64,000 nucleotides of DNA from Bacteroidales bacterium (GTDB taxonomy: Bacteria; Bacteroidota; Bacteroidia; Bacteroidales; Muribaculaceae), in assembly GCA_014800845.1 (NCBI GenBank), contig JAAVFJ010000017.1, positions 29,511 through 93,510 of the forward strand, written 5' to 3'. Below, one piece after another: positions 1 to 8,264 of the stretch (position 1 is its first letter; every line of letters begins with the position of its first letter). Position numbers and translations under genes: made by a program. The notes beneath the pieces are model-generated. The model saw nothing but the letters and a program-made list of their open reading frames with translations, was not told where the DNA came from and ran no database searches.

Positions 1-1577
1 ACAGCGCTTACCGCAACACCATGCTGAACTTCTACCTCAACTATAAGAAGGAATTCGAAGCCATCTACTCTCAACTCGACGTAACCGCCGGTTACGAATG
101 GCAGCGTTTCGACAACCGCAACCGCAACAATGGTACCGTGTTCACCACTCCCGGTTTCCTCAACCCCGGTGACAACGGCGGTCAGCTCATAATTGACAAC
201 TCCACTATTGACAAGGTAGGCACCTCTAACGCTCTCGAAAACTTCCCCTACTACTCAGGTAACCTCATCCTCGAGTCATTCTTCGGCCGCTTGAACTACA
301 TGTTCAAAGACACCTACCTGCTCACCTTCACTCTCCGTGACGACGGCACCTCTCGCTTCTCCAAGGACAATCGCTGGGCTCTCTTCCCCGCTCTTGCTCT
401 GGGCTGGAAGATTTCTAACATGCCCTTCATGGAAGGCTGGGCCGACAACATGAACGAATTCAAGCTCCGTCTCGGCTGGGGTATCACAGGTCAGCAGTCA
501 GTAGGCGGCTGGTTCCCCTCAGTGCCCATCTACACTCAGTCAACTCAGGGTTCTTACTACCCCAACATCTGGACCGGTACTTACCGCGACGCTAACGGCA
601 ACATCATCTCTCAGACCTACTACCCCAACGGCTACAACGCAAACCTCAAGTGGGAGGAAACTACCACCTGGAACGTAGGTGTAGACATGGGCTGGTGGAA
701 CAATCGTCTGACCGTAGCGCTCGACTGGTATCTGCGTCAGTCTAAGGACCTGCTCTCTTACATTGCTGTAGCTCCCGGTTCTACCACTACCAACATGCTC
801 GACCAGAACATCGGTACTCTCGAGAACCTCGGTCTTGAAGCTACCATCGGCGGCAAGCCCGTGATGACCGATGACTTCACTTGGAACACTACTTTCAACG
901 TAGCCTGGAACAAGAACAAAATCACCAAGCTCAACAACGAAGGCACCTACGTGACCACCGGCGGTATCTCAGGCGGTACCGGCAACACCGTGCAGGTTCA
1001 CCAGGTAGGCTACCCCGCATTCTCTTACCTCCTCTACGAGCAGGTTTACGACGAAATGGGTCAGCCCCTCGAAGGCGTATATGTTGACCAGGACGGCAAC
1101 GGCCAGATCGACTCTAACGACCTCGTGATTAAGCACCACAAGGATCCCACAGTGACCATGAGCTGGAACAACACCTTCGCTTGGAAGAACTGGGACCTCG
1201 GCATCCAGATGCGCGCCTCTATCGGCAACTACGTTTACAACAATGTTCTGTCCGGCAACTCAGCACTCTCTAAGATGTACCAGAACGGTCTTAACAACCT
1301 CGTGAAGGCTGACCACTACTTCGAGAGCTCTGACCTGCTGATGAGCGACTACTGGCTGGAGAACGCCGGCTATGTGCGCTGCGACAACATTACCCTGGGC
1401 TACACCTGGACCGACCTCATCGACGGCAACCTCCGTCTGCGTCTCTACGGTGCTGTGCAGAACCCCTTCGTAATCACCCGTTACCGCGGCATCGATCCTG
1501 AGATTCCCTCCGGTATCGACAACAGCGTTTACCCCCGTCCCGTTTCATTCACTCTCGGTGTAATCGCTACATTCTAA
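1..1577 (+). CDS. susC: SusC/RagA-family TonB-dependent outer membrane transporter, C-terminal part
   Basis: The reading frame is open from the left edge, so the N-terminus (signal peptide, carboxypeptidase-like domain, TonB box, plug) lies outside the window. About 525 residues of barrel remain, with the alternating aromatic strands usual for SusC. Near the C-terminus there is a typical line-up: an asymmetric NITLGYTW strand, a LRLYGAVQNPFVITRY strand, then PRPVSFTLGV ending in ATF. In this family the protein imports oligosaccharides across the outer membrane together with the SusD lid. A SusD gene follows after 39 nt, so the two are surely cotranscribed. The substrate cannot be read from this fragment. 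The SusE/F-like genes downstream suggest an alpha-glucan, but that is inference. Confidence 0.95.
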   Translation, partial: SAYRNTMLNFYLNYKKEFEAIYSQLDVTAGYEWQRFDNRNRNNGTVFTTPGFLNPGDNGGQLIIDNSTIDKVGTSNALENFPYYSGNLILESFFGRLNYMFKDTYLLTFTLRDDGTSRFSKDNRWALFPALALGWKISNMPFMEGWADNMNEFKLRLGWGITGQQSVGGWFPSVPIYTQSTQGSYYPNIWTGTYRDANGNIISQTYYPNGYNANLKWEETTTWNVGVDMGWWNNRLTVALDWYLRQSKDLLSYIAVAPGSTTTNMLDQNIGTLENLGLEATIGGKPVMTDDFTWNTTFNVAWNKNKITKLNNEGTYVTTGGISGGTGNTVQVHQVGYPAFSYLLYEQVYDEMGQPLEGVYVDQDGNGQIDSNDLVIKHHKDPTVTMSWNNTFAWKNWDLGIQMRASIGNYVYNNVLSGNSALSKMYQNGLNNLVKADHYFESSDLLMSDYWLENAGYVRCDNITLGYTWTDLIDGNLRLRLYGAVQNPFVITRYRGIDPEIPSGIDNSVYPRPVSFTLGVIATF

Positions 1578-1616
1578 TTGGTCAACAAATTCACTCGCAA
1601 TTAAGAATCAAAATTT

Positions 1617-3419
1617 ATGAAATCATATATCAATAAATTCTTGATGGGTGCTGCCCTCGTTTGCACAATGGGCCTCGGCTCTTGTATCAACGACCTTGAC
1701 CAGCTCCCGAAGAATCCTACAAGCATCGACCCCGGTAAGTTCCAGGAGAATCCTAAGGAATACATAGGCGGTGTAATGGGTAAGTGTTACAGCGGCATCG
1801 CAGTGTCCGGCCAGTCCGGTGCGGGCGGCGACGCTGACATCTCCGGCCTCGATGGCGGTACCTCATGTTGGAGCCGCGCTATCTATATGCTCAATGAGTT
1901 CACCACCGACGAATGTAAGTGGATCTGGCCCGACGCAGGTATCGTGGACCTCGTGACCTCAACCTGGTCAGACCAGAACGCTAACATCTTCGGCACTTAC
2001 TCTCGTCTCTACACTCACATAGCTATCTGTAATGAGTTCATGCGCCTGATCAACAATGCCGGCGAATATGGCATCAGCTTCCCCGAGCAGGCATCAGGCA
2101 ATCAGGTGTCTCGCGCTGAGGTTAACCAGCTCCTGCTGGAAGCCCGCGCTCTGCGTGACCTCTCTTACTTCTATGTGATCGACCTCTTCGGCAACGCTGC
2201 TCTCTGCTGGGACGACCAGGAACCCGGTTCCAACCCCGTGCCCACCACCCGCACCGAGCTTTATAACAAGGTTGTGGCCGACCTCGAGAACATCCTCGCT
2301 CCCGAGTCCGGCTGGAAGGACTCAGGCATCTACGGCCGCATCGGTCGCGACGCTGTAGAGGCTCTTCTCGTGAAGTTCTACCTCAATGCTGAAGTGTTCA
2401 GCGGCAAAGCTGAATGGCAGAAGTGCTGGGATATGGCTCAGACCATCATCAAGCGCCACCAGGGCAGCGGCTTCCAGAACTCAGGTCTCGCTGAGGACTA
2501 CCTCGCCCTTTTCTGCGGCAACAACGACATCTTCGGCCCCGGCGGTTCACTCAAGTCTCAGTATGAGAACCTCTGGACCATCCCTTACTCTTACCAGCTC
2601 ACCGAGTCTTACGGCGGTTCATTCTTCCTCATGGCTGCTGCCTACACCGACAGCGCTGTTGCCACTCCCGGTTGGTATGGCATGAACGCCCAGTGGACTT
2701 GTATGCACACAACCCGTCAGTTTGCCGAGACTTTCAACTTCTCTGCCCCCAAACAGTTTGTTGACAAGAACGGCAACGTGACCGAATACATCGGCACTAA
2801 CGACGACCGTTGCTATCTCTGGCTCGACGCCTCTCAGGGCTTCTCAATGGACAACACTGACTTCTCTACCTTCAAGGACGGCTATGTACCCATCAAGTTC
2901 ACCAACGTAGAGTGTGACGCCACCACCGGTCTGCTCCCCCGCTGGAATGACCCCGAAACCGGTCTGCCCCGCGTAGGTGTCCACGACCTCAACAACTCCG
3001 ACAACTACGGTATCGATGCCGGTTACACCTTCCCCAACACTGACCTTCCCTTGATTCGTCTGGCTGAAATCTATCTGTCAGCTGCCGAAGCTCATCTGCG
3101 TGGCGGTGTAGGTAATGCTACTGACGCGCTCCAGTATGTCAATTATGTGCGTGAGCGCGCTAAGGTGCAGCGCTTCACCGTGGCTCAGTTCACTCTGCCC
3201 AACATCCTTGAGGAGCGCGGTCGTGAGCTCTACTGGGAGAACTGCCGCCGCACCGACCTCATCCGTTTCGGCAAATTTACCAATGGTTACAACTGGAACT
3301 GGAAGAACGGTGCAGCTTACGGTACTGACATCGCCTCTCACATGACTCTCTTCCCCATCCCCAGCCAGGTTCGTTCAGCTTACGCTGCCGGTACTTATCC
3401 TCAGAACCCCGGTTATTAA
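1617..3419 (+). CDS. susD: RagB/SusD-family nutrient-binding outer membrane lipoprotein
   Basis: This 600-residue protein has a lipoprotein signal peptide whose lipobox LGSC puts the lipidated Cys at about residue 23. Surface-exposed SusD proteins cap the SusC barrel and bind glycan. Family hallmarks are visible: the EARALRDLSYFYVIDLFGN helix around residues 178-196, the LAEIYLSAAEAHLRGG segment about residues 482-497, and the ERGRELYWENCRRTDLIRFGKF block near residues 535-556. The length is at the long end for SusD. It sits 39 nt after susC and 33 nt before the next lipoprotein start. The family call is firm; the ligand is not identifiable by eye. Confidence 0.96.
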   Translation: MKSYINKFLMGAALVCTMGLGSCINDLDQLPKNPTSIDPGKFQENPKEYIGGVMGKCYSGIAVSGQSGAGGDADISGLDGGTSCWSRAIYMLNEFTTDECKWIWPDAGIVDLVTSTWSDQNANIFGTYSRLYTHIAICNEFMRLINNAGEYGISFPEQASGNQVSRAEVNQLLLEARALRDLSYFYVIDLFGNAALCWDDQEPGSNPVPTTRTELYNKVVADLENILAPESGWKDSGIYGRIGRDAVEALLVKFYLNAEVFSGKAEWQKCWDMAQTIIKRHQGSGFQNSGLAEDYLALFCGNNDIFGPGGSLKSQYENLWTIPYSYQLTESYGGSFFLMAAAYTDSAVATPGWYGMNAQWTCMHTTRQFAETFNFSAPKQFVDKNGNVTEYIGTNDDRCYLWLDASQGFSMDNTDFSTFKDGYVPIKFTNVECDATTGLLPRWNDPETGLPRVGVHDLNNSDNYGIDAGYTFPNTDLPLIRLAEIYLSAAEAHLRGGVGNATDALQYVNYVRERAKVQRFTVAQFTLPNILEERGRELYWENCRRTDLIRFGKFTNGYNWNWKNGAAYGTDIASHMTLFPIPSQVRSAYAAGTYPQNPGY

Positions 3420-3452
3420 TTGTCAACCTTACAAATCACAGATTCCACAAAA

Positions 3453-4334
3453 ATGAAAAAGATATCAATCTTAATGGCTCTGATGATGCTTGTAGGCCTC
3501 GCCTCAACATCATGTAAGCGCGACACTCAGCCGCGTATCGAGAAGCCCACCGAGTTTGTGCTCAATACCCCTCCGTTTGCTGCCAACACTCTCATCCTGA
3601 CCGAAGAGGGTACTTTCAAGATGACCTGCTCTCAGCCTAACTACGGCCCCGCCGTGTGCGCTGACTACGCTCTTGAAGCCTCAATCCAGGACCCCGAGAA
3701 GGTGGCTGACCCCGAGGTGATGATGCTCACCACTCACAGCACCACCGCTGCTATGGAACTCCCCGCAAGCGAACTCGCGCTGGCTATGTGTCAGCTCATG
3801 GGCGCTGTGGACGAGGCTAACGCCGACAAATATGATCCCGCTGTGCGCCCCGTGTGGGTGCGTGCCGTAGCTTCTGTGCCCGGCGCTGACTACGCTACCG
3901 TTCGCTCTAACTGGGTGAAGCTTGACAATGTTCAGCCCTACTTCGCTGTGCCTGTGCCCGGTAAGCTCTGGCTCATCGGCGACGTCACTGGCTGGGACAT
4001 CAACAACCCCACTCCCGAATATATCCTTCAGGAGGACATGGATGCCATCGGCTCTAAGATCTATTCCGGCACCTTCCCCATCGCTTCCGACAAGGCTGCA
4101 GGCGGCTTCCGCTTCTTCCTCGAACTCGGCAACTGGGACAACATCGCAGTTCAGATCGGTTCTGCCGAGCCCAACTTCTGGGAAGAGCACATCTCCCTCG
4201 ACGCTGATGGCGCTTACTCCGGCGCTTGCTTCTGGGGCCAGGGTAACTGGGACATCGACAACCACCCGGGCGGCAACCTCAAAATGACTGTTGACCTCAA
4301 CACTATGAAGGTTTACTTCGAAGCCGTTGACTAA
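3453..4334 (+). CDS. SusE-like outer membrane lipoprotein
   Basis: I place the start at the ATG at 3453 because it opens a clean lipoprotein signal (MKKISILMALMMLVGLASTSC, Cys about residue 21). The same frame runs upstream only to a TTG directly after the susD stop. The product is about 293 residues. The N-terminal part resembles the SusE Ig-like domain. The segment from PGKLWLIGDVTGW to the end, with FRFFLELGNWDN and VDLNTMKVYFE, matches the carbohydrate-binding repeat of the SusE/SusF family. Such proteins bind starch-like glycans at the cell surface and do not cleave them. Only one binding repeat is evident, against two or three in classical SusE and SusF. Confidence 0.85.
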   Translation: MKKISILMALMMLVGLASTSCKRDTQPRIEKPTEFVLNTPPFAANTLILTEEGTFKMTCSQPNYGPAVCADYALEASIQDPEKVADPEVMMLTTHSTTAAMELPASELALAMCQLMGAVDEANADKYDPAVRPVWVRAVASVPGADYATVRSNWVKLDNVQPYFAVPVPGKLWLIGDVTGWDINNPTPEYILQEDMDAIGSKIYSGTFPIASDKAAGGFRFFLELGNWDNIAVQIGSAEPNFWEEHISLDADGAYSGACFWGQGNWDIDNHPGGNLKMTVDLNTMKVYFEAVD

Positions 4335-4345
4335 TCATTCACAAC

Positions 4346-4436
4346 CATGCCGGTAAGGGAGGGGGCTCTCCGAGTCCTCCGAGAACTCTGAGAACTCCGA
4401 GTCCTCCAGAAACTCCGGGCTCCTTTCCTGCCGGCA
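4346..4436 (+). repeat. Intergenic repeat and imperfect hairpin between the two SusE/F-like genes
   Basis: The 13-mer CTCCGAGTCCTCC occurs twice, at 4368-4380 and 4395-4407, separated by a further GAGAACTC-type repeat. The block is flanked by roughly complementary ends (GCCGG plus an AGGGAGG-like run on the left, CTCCTTTCCT plus GCCGGC on the right), so the transcript can fold into a long imperfect stem. It could reduce read-through or mark an mRNA processing site within the sus operon. That role is inference. Confidence 0.5.
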
Positions 4437-4458
4437 ACAAAAAGCAAAACCAATCATA

Positions 4459-5481
4459 ATGAAAAAAATAGCATTCTTCTGCTGCGCCCTTCTTGCGTTA
4501 GGCTTTGCCTCATGTGATGACAAGTCTGATATGGGCATCATGCAGGTTAATCCTCAGCTCCCCGAAGTGGCCCCCTCAGAGCTCGCTCCCGTAGTGGCTT
4601 CAGAGATAGCCGGCTCTTCAATCAACCTCAATGGTCTCGGCGAGATTCCCGCAATCTCTGCTCCCGCCATAGAAAATCTTCCCGCCGGCACTGATGTGGT
4701 CTATGACATGCAGGTAGCCACCAAGGCCGATTTCTCTGACGCTGAGACCATCCCCGTAGTTGACGGCAAAGTATCTGCTGCAGAGTGGAACAAATACTTC
4801 CGCAACTCTTTCGGCATGAACAACCGCGCTGAAGCCAACTACGTTCGCTTCCTCGCCTACTTCGTGCAGGGAACACAGCGCTACCGCGTAGGTGACCTCG
4901 ACACATTCTACGGTTCTCACAAACTCACCGTGACCCCCGTGTCATTCACCTATCCTACCATCACCTGTAACACAGCCGACGGTGCAATGTACCTCGCTGA
5001 CTTCGATGGTGACGGCGCTCTCTATCAGGGTCTCGTAAACCTGGACGGCAACTTCACCTTCACCATCAACGGTAAGGAGTATGGCCTGGCTTCAGGCAGC
5101 GAGCTCGAGCTCGGCAACAAGCCCTGCTCTGTGAAGACAGCCGCTCTCTACATTGTCAACGTAAACTACGCCGACGACAAATACACCTTCACCACCACTC
5201 AGGTGCGTAACTTCGGTGCCATCGGCGACTTCTCAAGCTGGTCAAAGCAGACTAACCTGACTCAGGCCGGCAAGACCTTCACCGGCGATGTGGACTTCGG
5301 CGACAATGCTGAGGGCGAGTTCAAGTTCCGTATGAGCAACAACAACTCCTACACACTTGGCGGCTACCAGTATGACCTGCTCTTCGGCGGTGCCAACATG
5401 GTAGTGCCCGGTGCCGGTACTTACACCGTGACTGTAGATTTCTCTAACTTCCCCTACACCTACACCGCTGTAAAGAAGTAA
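4459..5481 (+). CDS. SusE/SusF-like surface glycan-binding lipoprotein
   Basis: The protein has 340 residues with a lipobox GFASC, so the Cys is at about residue 19. The N-terminal domain (about 30-150) has the SusE pattern of an Ig-like fold carrying 'YDMQVATKADFSDAETIP'. The rest contains weakly repeated beta-rich modules; 'IGDFSSWSKQTNLT' and 'GEFKFRMSNNNSYTLGG' resemble the SusF/CBM26-like starch-binding repeat. It follows the previous lipoprotein by 124 nt and ends just before a strong terminator, so it is the last gene of the sus operon. No glycoside hydrolase follows, so degradation of the bound glycan must be encoded elsewhere. The pullulanase at 61267-63297 is one candidate (inference). 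Confidence 0.8.
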   Translation: MKKIAFFCCALLALGFASCDDKSDMGIMQVNPQLPEVAPSELAPVVASEIAGSSINLNGLGEIPAISAPAIENLPAGTDVVYDMQVATKADFSDAETIPVVDGKVSAAEWNKYFRNSFGMNNRAEANYVRFLAYFVQGTQRYRVGDLDTFYGSHKLTVTPVSFTYPTITCNTADGAMYLADFDGDGALYQGLVNLDGNFTFTINGKEYGLASGSELELGNKPCSVKTAALYIVNVNYADDKYTFTTTQVRNFGAIGDFSSWSKQTNLTQAGKTFTGDVDFGDNAEGEFKFRMSNNNSYTLGGYQYDLLFGGANMVVPGAGTYTVTVDFSNFPYTYTAVKK

Positions 5482-5509
5482 TCGAAAAACACCTATAATC
5501 TCAAATGCG

Positions 5510-5545
5510 GCGGGGGGCTCCATCGGGAGTCTCCCGCTTTTATTG
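5510..5545 (+). terminator. Rho-independent terminator of the sus operon
   Basis: A 12-bp stem pairs 5510-5521 (GCGGGGGGCTCC) with 5526-5537 (GGAGTCTCCCGC), with some G-U pairs and an ATCG loop. TTTTATT follows directly. It lies 28 nt after the stop of the last SusE/F-like gene. Confidence 0.85.
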
Positions 5546-5588
5546 TGTTGAATTGCGAAAATATGTTTTTAAACATATAAAATTATTT

Positions 5589-5617
5589 TTTGAGGGATGG
5601 TATAATTTGTAACTTTG
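5589..5617 (+). promoter_or_regulatory. Bacteroidetes-type promoter for the secreted protein gene at 5709
   Basis: A TTTG at 5589-5592 is followed after 17 nt by TAACTTTG at 5610-5617, an exact match to the TAnnTTTG -7 consensus. The expected transcript has a leader of about 85 nt before the ATG at 5709. This promoter uncouples that gene from the sus operon, whose terminator lies just upstream. Confidence 0.75.
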
Positions 5618-5708
5618 CAGCGATTTTTGGTATCGAAATATCCCGTGGTTGCCAAAAATGACAGGAATGAAATAATTCAGATAACGTTTAACTAATAAAT
5701 TCCTCTTT

Positions 5709-6572
5709 ATGAAGAAATTTTACGCAATTGCAGCAGCTGCTATGACAGCTCTTTCAATGAACGCTCAGCTCTACGTAGTAGGCGCAGGTGAAGGCCTCGC
5801 TTGGGAACCCACTGATCCCATGGTAGTTGAGCTCGAAAATGGTGCTTACACTTTCGAAATCAACGACCTCACTCAGTTCCAGATCTCTACCGAGCTCGGC
5901 GATTGGGATACTTTCAACACCGCTAAGTACATGCCCACTGCTGCTCTCACTGAAGAGAACCTCGGTACTGCTGTAGAGCTCGCTCTCGGTGGCGAAGGCA
6001 ACATCTCTACTCCCTGGAAGGGTGACTACAAGGTAGTAGTAGCAGGTGACCTCAGCACTATCACTCTTACTACTGACACTCCCAAGCCCGATCCTAACGC
6101 CGCTAAGGAAATCTATCTGCGTGGTGGTATGAATGAATGGGGCTCTCCCGCCGAATGGATGTTCTCTCACAAGGAGGGTAATGATTACTACTTTGTTTGT
6201 AAGGACGCTACTATGATTCCCGCAGGTACTTCATTAAAGATTGCCGACGCTGACTGGAACGTATACAACTACGGTGCTAACGGCCCTATCACTATTGATG
6301 ACGAATCTTGGTGGAACTACAATGACCAGGATTCACTGATGACTGAGGACTTCGAAGGCACAGTATATATCACTCTTCCCGAGGAAGAACGCGGCGAGCT
6401 GACAGTATTGTTCAAGTCAGGTGTATTCGAAAATAGCGCTGTTGAGACTATCGCAGTGGCTAACGGCGAAGCTGAATACTTCAACCTCCAGGGTGTACGT
6501 GTGGCTAACCCCGCTCAGGGTCTCTACATCGTTCGTCAGGGTGGTGTAGTAACCAAGCAGGTTATCCGCTAA
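5709..6572 (+). CDS. Secreted SusF-like glycan-binding protein with a T9SS-like C-terminal motif
   Basis: The protein has 287 residues. The signal peptide MKKFYAIAAAAMTALSMNA ends in a type I site rather than a lipobox. Two beta-rich domains follow: about 20-125, and about 135-245 containing 'IYLRGGMNEWGSPAEWMF', which resembles the SusE/F or CBM starch-binding repeat. The last 35 residues (EYFNLQGVRV, then GLYIV, then a Lys/Val-rich tail) have the shape of the Bacteroidetes C-terminal sorting domain. It has its own promoter and terminator. The likely role is extracellular glycan binding; no catalytic residues are recognisable. The homology call is moderate and the sorting-signal reading is tentative. 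Confidence 0.7.
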   Translation: MKKFYAIAAAAMTALSMNAQLYVVGAGEGLAWEPTDPMVVELENGAYTFEINDLTQFQISTELGDWDTFNTAKYMPTAALTEENLGTAVELALGGEGNISTPWKGDYKVVVAGDLSTITLTTDTPKPDPNAAKEIYLRGGMNEWGSPAEWMFSHKEGNDYYFVCKDATMIPAGTSLKIADADWNVYNYGANGPITIDDESWWNYNDQDSLMTEDFEGTVYITLPEEERGELTVLFKSGVFENSAVETIAVANGEAEYFNLQGVRVANPAQGLYIVRQGGVVTKQVIR

Positions 6573-6602
6573 AAAAACTGTCGCTTAAAGCGATAAACAT
6601 AA

Positions 6603-6638
6603 GGGGCTGAGTCAAGGTTTTGGCTCAGCCTTCCTTTT
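6603..6638 (+). terminator. Rho-independent terminator after the secreted protein gene
   Basis: The stem GGCTGAG (about 6605-6611) pairs with CTCAGCC (6624-6630), extended by G-U pairs, and is followed by TTCCTTTT. It lies about 30 nt after the stop codon. A smaller TCGCTTAAAGCGA hairpin precedes it. Confidence 0.8.
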
Positions 6639-6737
6639 ACTAATGCTCTCCGGCGTTCGCGCCGCCCCCCTCCTCCCCGCCTTGGCCCACTCTGGTGAGT
6701 GCGCATTTGAACTTATCGAATACTAACTATAACATCT

Positions 6738-7616
6738 ATGACTTTCGTATCTAAAATGTCTTCGCAACTTGTCGCAAGTCGCGTGTTTGAAATCTTTATC
6801 ACATTTATCATCATTGTCAACTCAGTGCTCATAGGCATTCAGGTAACCCATGACAACGAGGTTATCACCTTCGTTCAAAACGTTATCCTGCTTATCTTCA
6901 CTTTCGAGATATTTGTGCGCTTCGTGGCCGCTGACAACCTTAGGGATTTCTTCAGAAATGGCTGGAATGTGTTTGACCTCTCACTCGTGATAATCGGTTG
7001 GATACCCGCCGACATAGTGGAGGGTGGTAGCACCATGATGGCGCTCCGAGTGCTCCGTGTCTTCCGTGTGCTCCGCCTGTTGCGCACCTCAGAGGAAATC
7101 AAGCTCATAGTGGCCGTGCTTGTTAAGTCCATGAAATCCATGTCTTACAACGCCATGCTGTTCCTCATCTTCGTCTATCTCTACGCCATCATCGGTGTGT
7201 CAATATTCCGTCTGCCCGAGCCGGGCGCCATCTCCGGAGCGGAGCTTCAGCGCTACGAAAAGCTTATGGAGGTGGCCCCTCATTCACCCGCCAACTCCCC
7301 TGACCCCTTCGGCAACATACCGGAAGCCGTCTTCACCCTGTTCCGCTCACTCACCGGCGAGGACTGGACAGATCTGCGCTACAATCTGGTGACCGCTTCC
7401 GAAATGGGCGTGATCCACGTGAGTCCTACGGCCATCACCACCTACCACGTCTCCTGGTTCTGCATAGCTGCCTTCCTGCTCCTCAACCTCGTCACCGGCG
7501 CCGTGATCAACAACTACCAGGTAGCTATAGACGAAGCCGAGAGAAAGCGCAAAGTCGCAAAAGGCGAAGAGACCGAAGAGCCCGGAGAATACAAGCTCGA
7601 GCCCGTAGAAGCCTAA
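6738..7616 (+). CDS. Voltage-gated cation channel, single six-TM subunit
   Basis: This 292-residue protein has the six-helix voltage-gated channel fold, as in homotetrameric NaChBac/NavAb. S1-S3 lie at about residues 15-90. S4 carries arginines every third residue (ALRVLRVFRVLRLLR, about 102-116). S5 is at about 132-155. A pore helix runs into the filter T-G-E-D-W-T-D at about 213-219, and S6 at about 236-258 has 'LLNLVTGAVINNY'. A charged tail follows. Sodium-type bacterial filters read TLESW. Here Glu-Asp plus a later Asp resemble the TGEDW of eukaryotic calcium channel repeats and the engineered CavAb, so calcium or mixed selectivity is plausible. The gene stands alone between a terminator and a non-coding repeat region. 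Confidence 0.9.
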   Translation: MTFVSKMSSQLVASRVFEIFITFIIIVNSVLIGIQVTHDNEVITFVQNVILLIFTFEIFVRFVAADNLRDFFRNGWNVFDLSLVIIGWIPADIVEGGSTMMALRVLRVFRVLRLLRTSEEIKLIVAVLVKSMKSMSYNAMLFLIFVYLYAIIGVSIFRLPEPGAISGAELQRYEKLMEVAPHSPANSPDPFGNIPEAVFTLFRSLTGEDWTDLRYNLVTASEMGVIHVSPTAITTYHVSWFCIAAFLLLNLVTGAVINNYQVAIDEAERKRKVAKGEETEEPGEYKLEPVEA

Positions 7617-7679
7617 TCTGCCCCTGTAAGGGTTACGGGTTACGGGGGATAGGTTAAGGGCGACAGCTTAAAGGCTGGA

Positions 7680-7842
7680 ACATATTCCCCATATCCATGG
7701 ACCCCGGCAAATCTCAAACCCGCAGCGCATGGAGAGGAGGTTTCCAACCTCCGACAGTAAAAGCAGCGCCCAAACAGCCCACACATGCAGGCATTACACC
7801 GCAAGTCTTGGGTAATATTAACTTATCCTCCTTTAGCGGCAA
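7680..7842 (+). repeat. Structured repeat, copy 1
   Basis: This block is about 80-90% identical, by eye, to the reverse complement of 8101-8264. Long shared blocks cover 'CCCGGCAAATCTCAAACCCG', 'CCCAAACAGCCCACACATGC' and 'CTTATCCTCCTTTAGCGGC'. It contains a perfect hairpin at 7736-7752 (GGAGGTT, TCC loop, AACCTCC). The other copy keeps the stem with one base pair flipped. That points to selection for structure, either as an RNA or as a mobile-element terminus. Confidence 0.75.
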
Positions 7843-7965
7843 ACGCAAGCGCCCGAAGGGTGCGCCGTTGTGGTTAACCCCTGACGGAGTCCAATGCAGT
7901 TAAAATAAGCCAAGGCCACATTAGTCAGCAAGTCGCTTCGGAGAAGCGATCTGTATGATAACCCC

Positions 7966-8077
7966 GGAGGATGTTGCAAAACCTCAAAAATCACAAAAAC
8001 AAATTTTGTAACTCCTTGATTTTCAGTACTCGTATTTTTGTGCGGATTGCTAAAAATTGAGTTTTGCAACACCCTCC
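7966..8077. mobile_element. Small TIR element (MITE-like), copy A
   Basis: The left end GGAGGATGTTGCAAAAC (7966-7982) is nearly the reverse complement of the right end GTTTTGCAACACCCTCC (8061-8077). The interior is AT-rich and non-coding. The terminal GAGGGTGTTGCAA core also bounds the element at 51181-51330, so both look like members of one non-autonomous family. No transposase is present in either. Confidence 0.55.
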
Positions 8078-8100
8078 TATCGAGATTAATGGCGCTCCGC

Positions 8101-8264
8101 GCCATGCGTGTGCCGCTAAAGGAGGATAAGTCAACATTACTGGTTTCAAATCTCTGACTTGCTGCGTAATGCCTGCATGTGTGGGCTGTTTGGGCGATGC
8201 CTATGGTGTCGGAGCTTGGAAAGCTCCTCTCCATGGGTTGCGGGTTTGAGATTTGCCGGGGGTG
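8101..8264 (-). repeat. Structured repeat, copy 2 (inverted relative to copy 1)
   Basis: Read on the minus strand, this repeats the order of blocks in 7680-7842. Its hairpin at 8211-8227 reads GGAGCTT, TCC, AAGCTCC on the minus strand. Compared with copy 1, one G-C pair has become C-G on both sides of the stem. The two copies face each other across the small TIR element. Confidence 0.75.

Noticed and set aside
7697..8234. Two short frames (68 and 133 residues) in the 7.6-8.4 kb region
   Set aside because: They lie within the inverted repeats, and similar peptides arise from every copy of the repeat, so they reflect repeat sequence and not genes.
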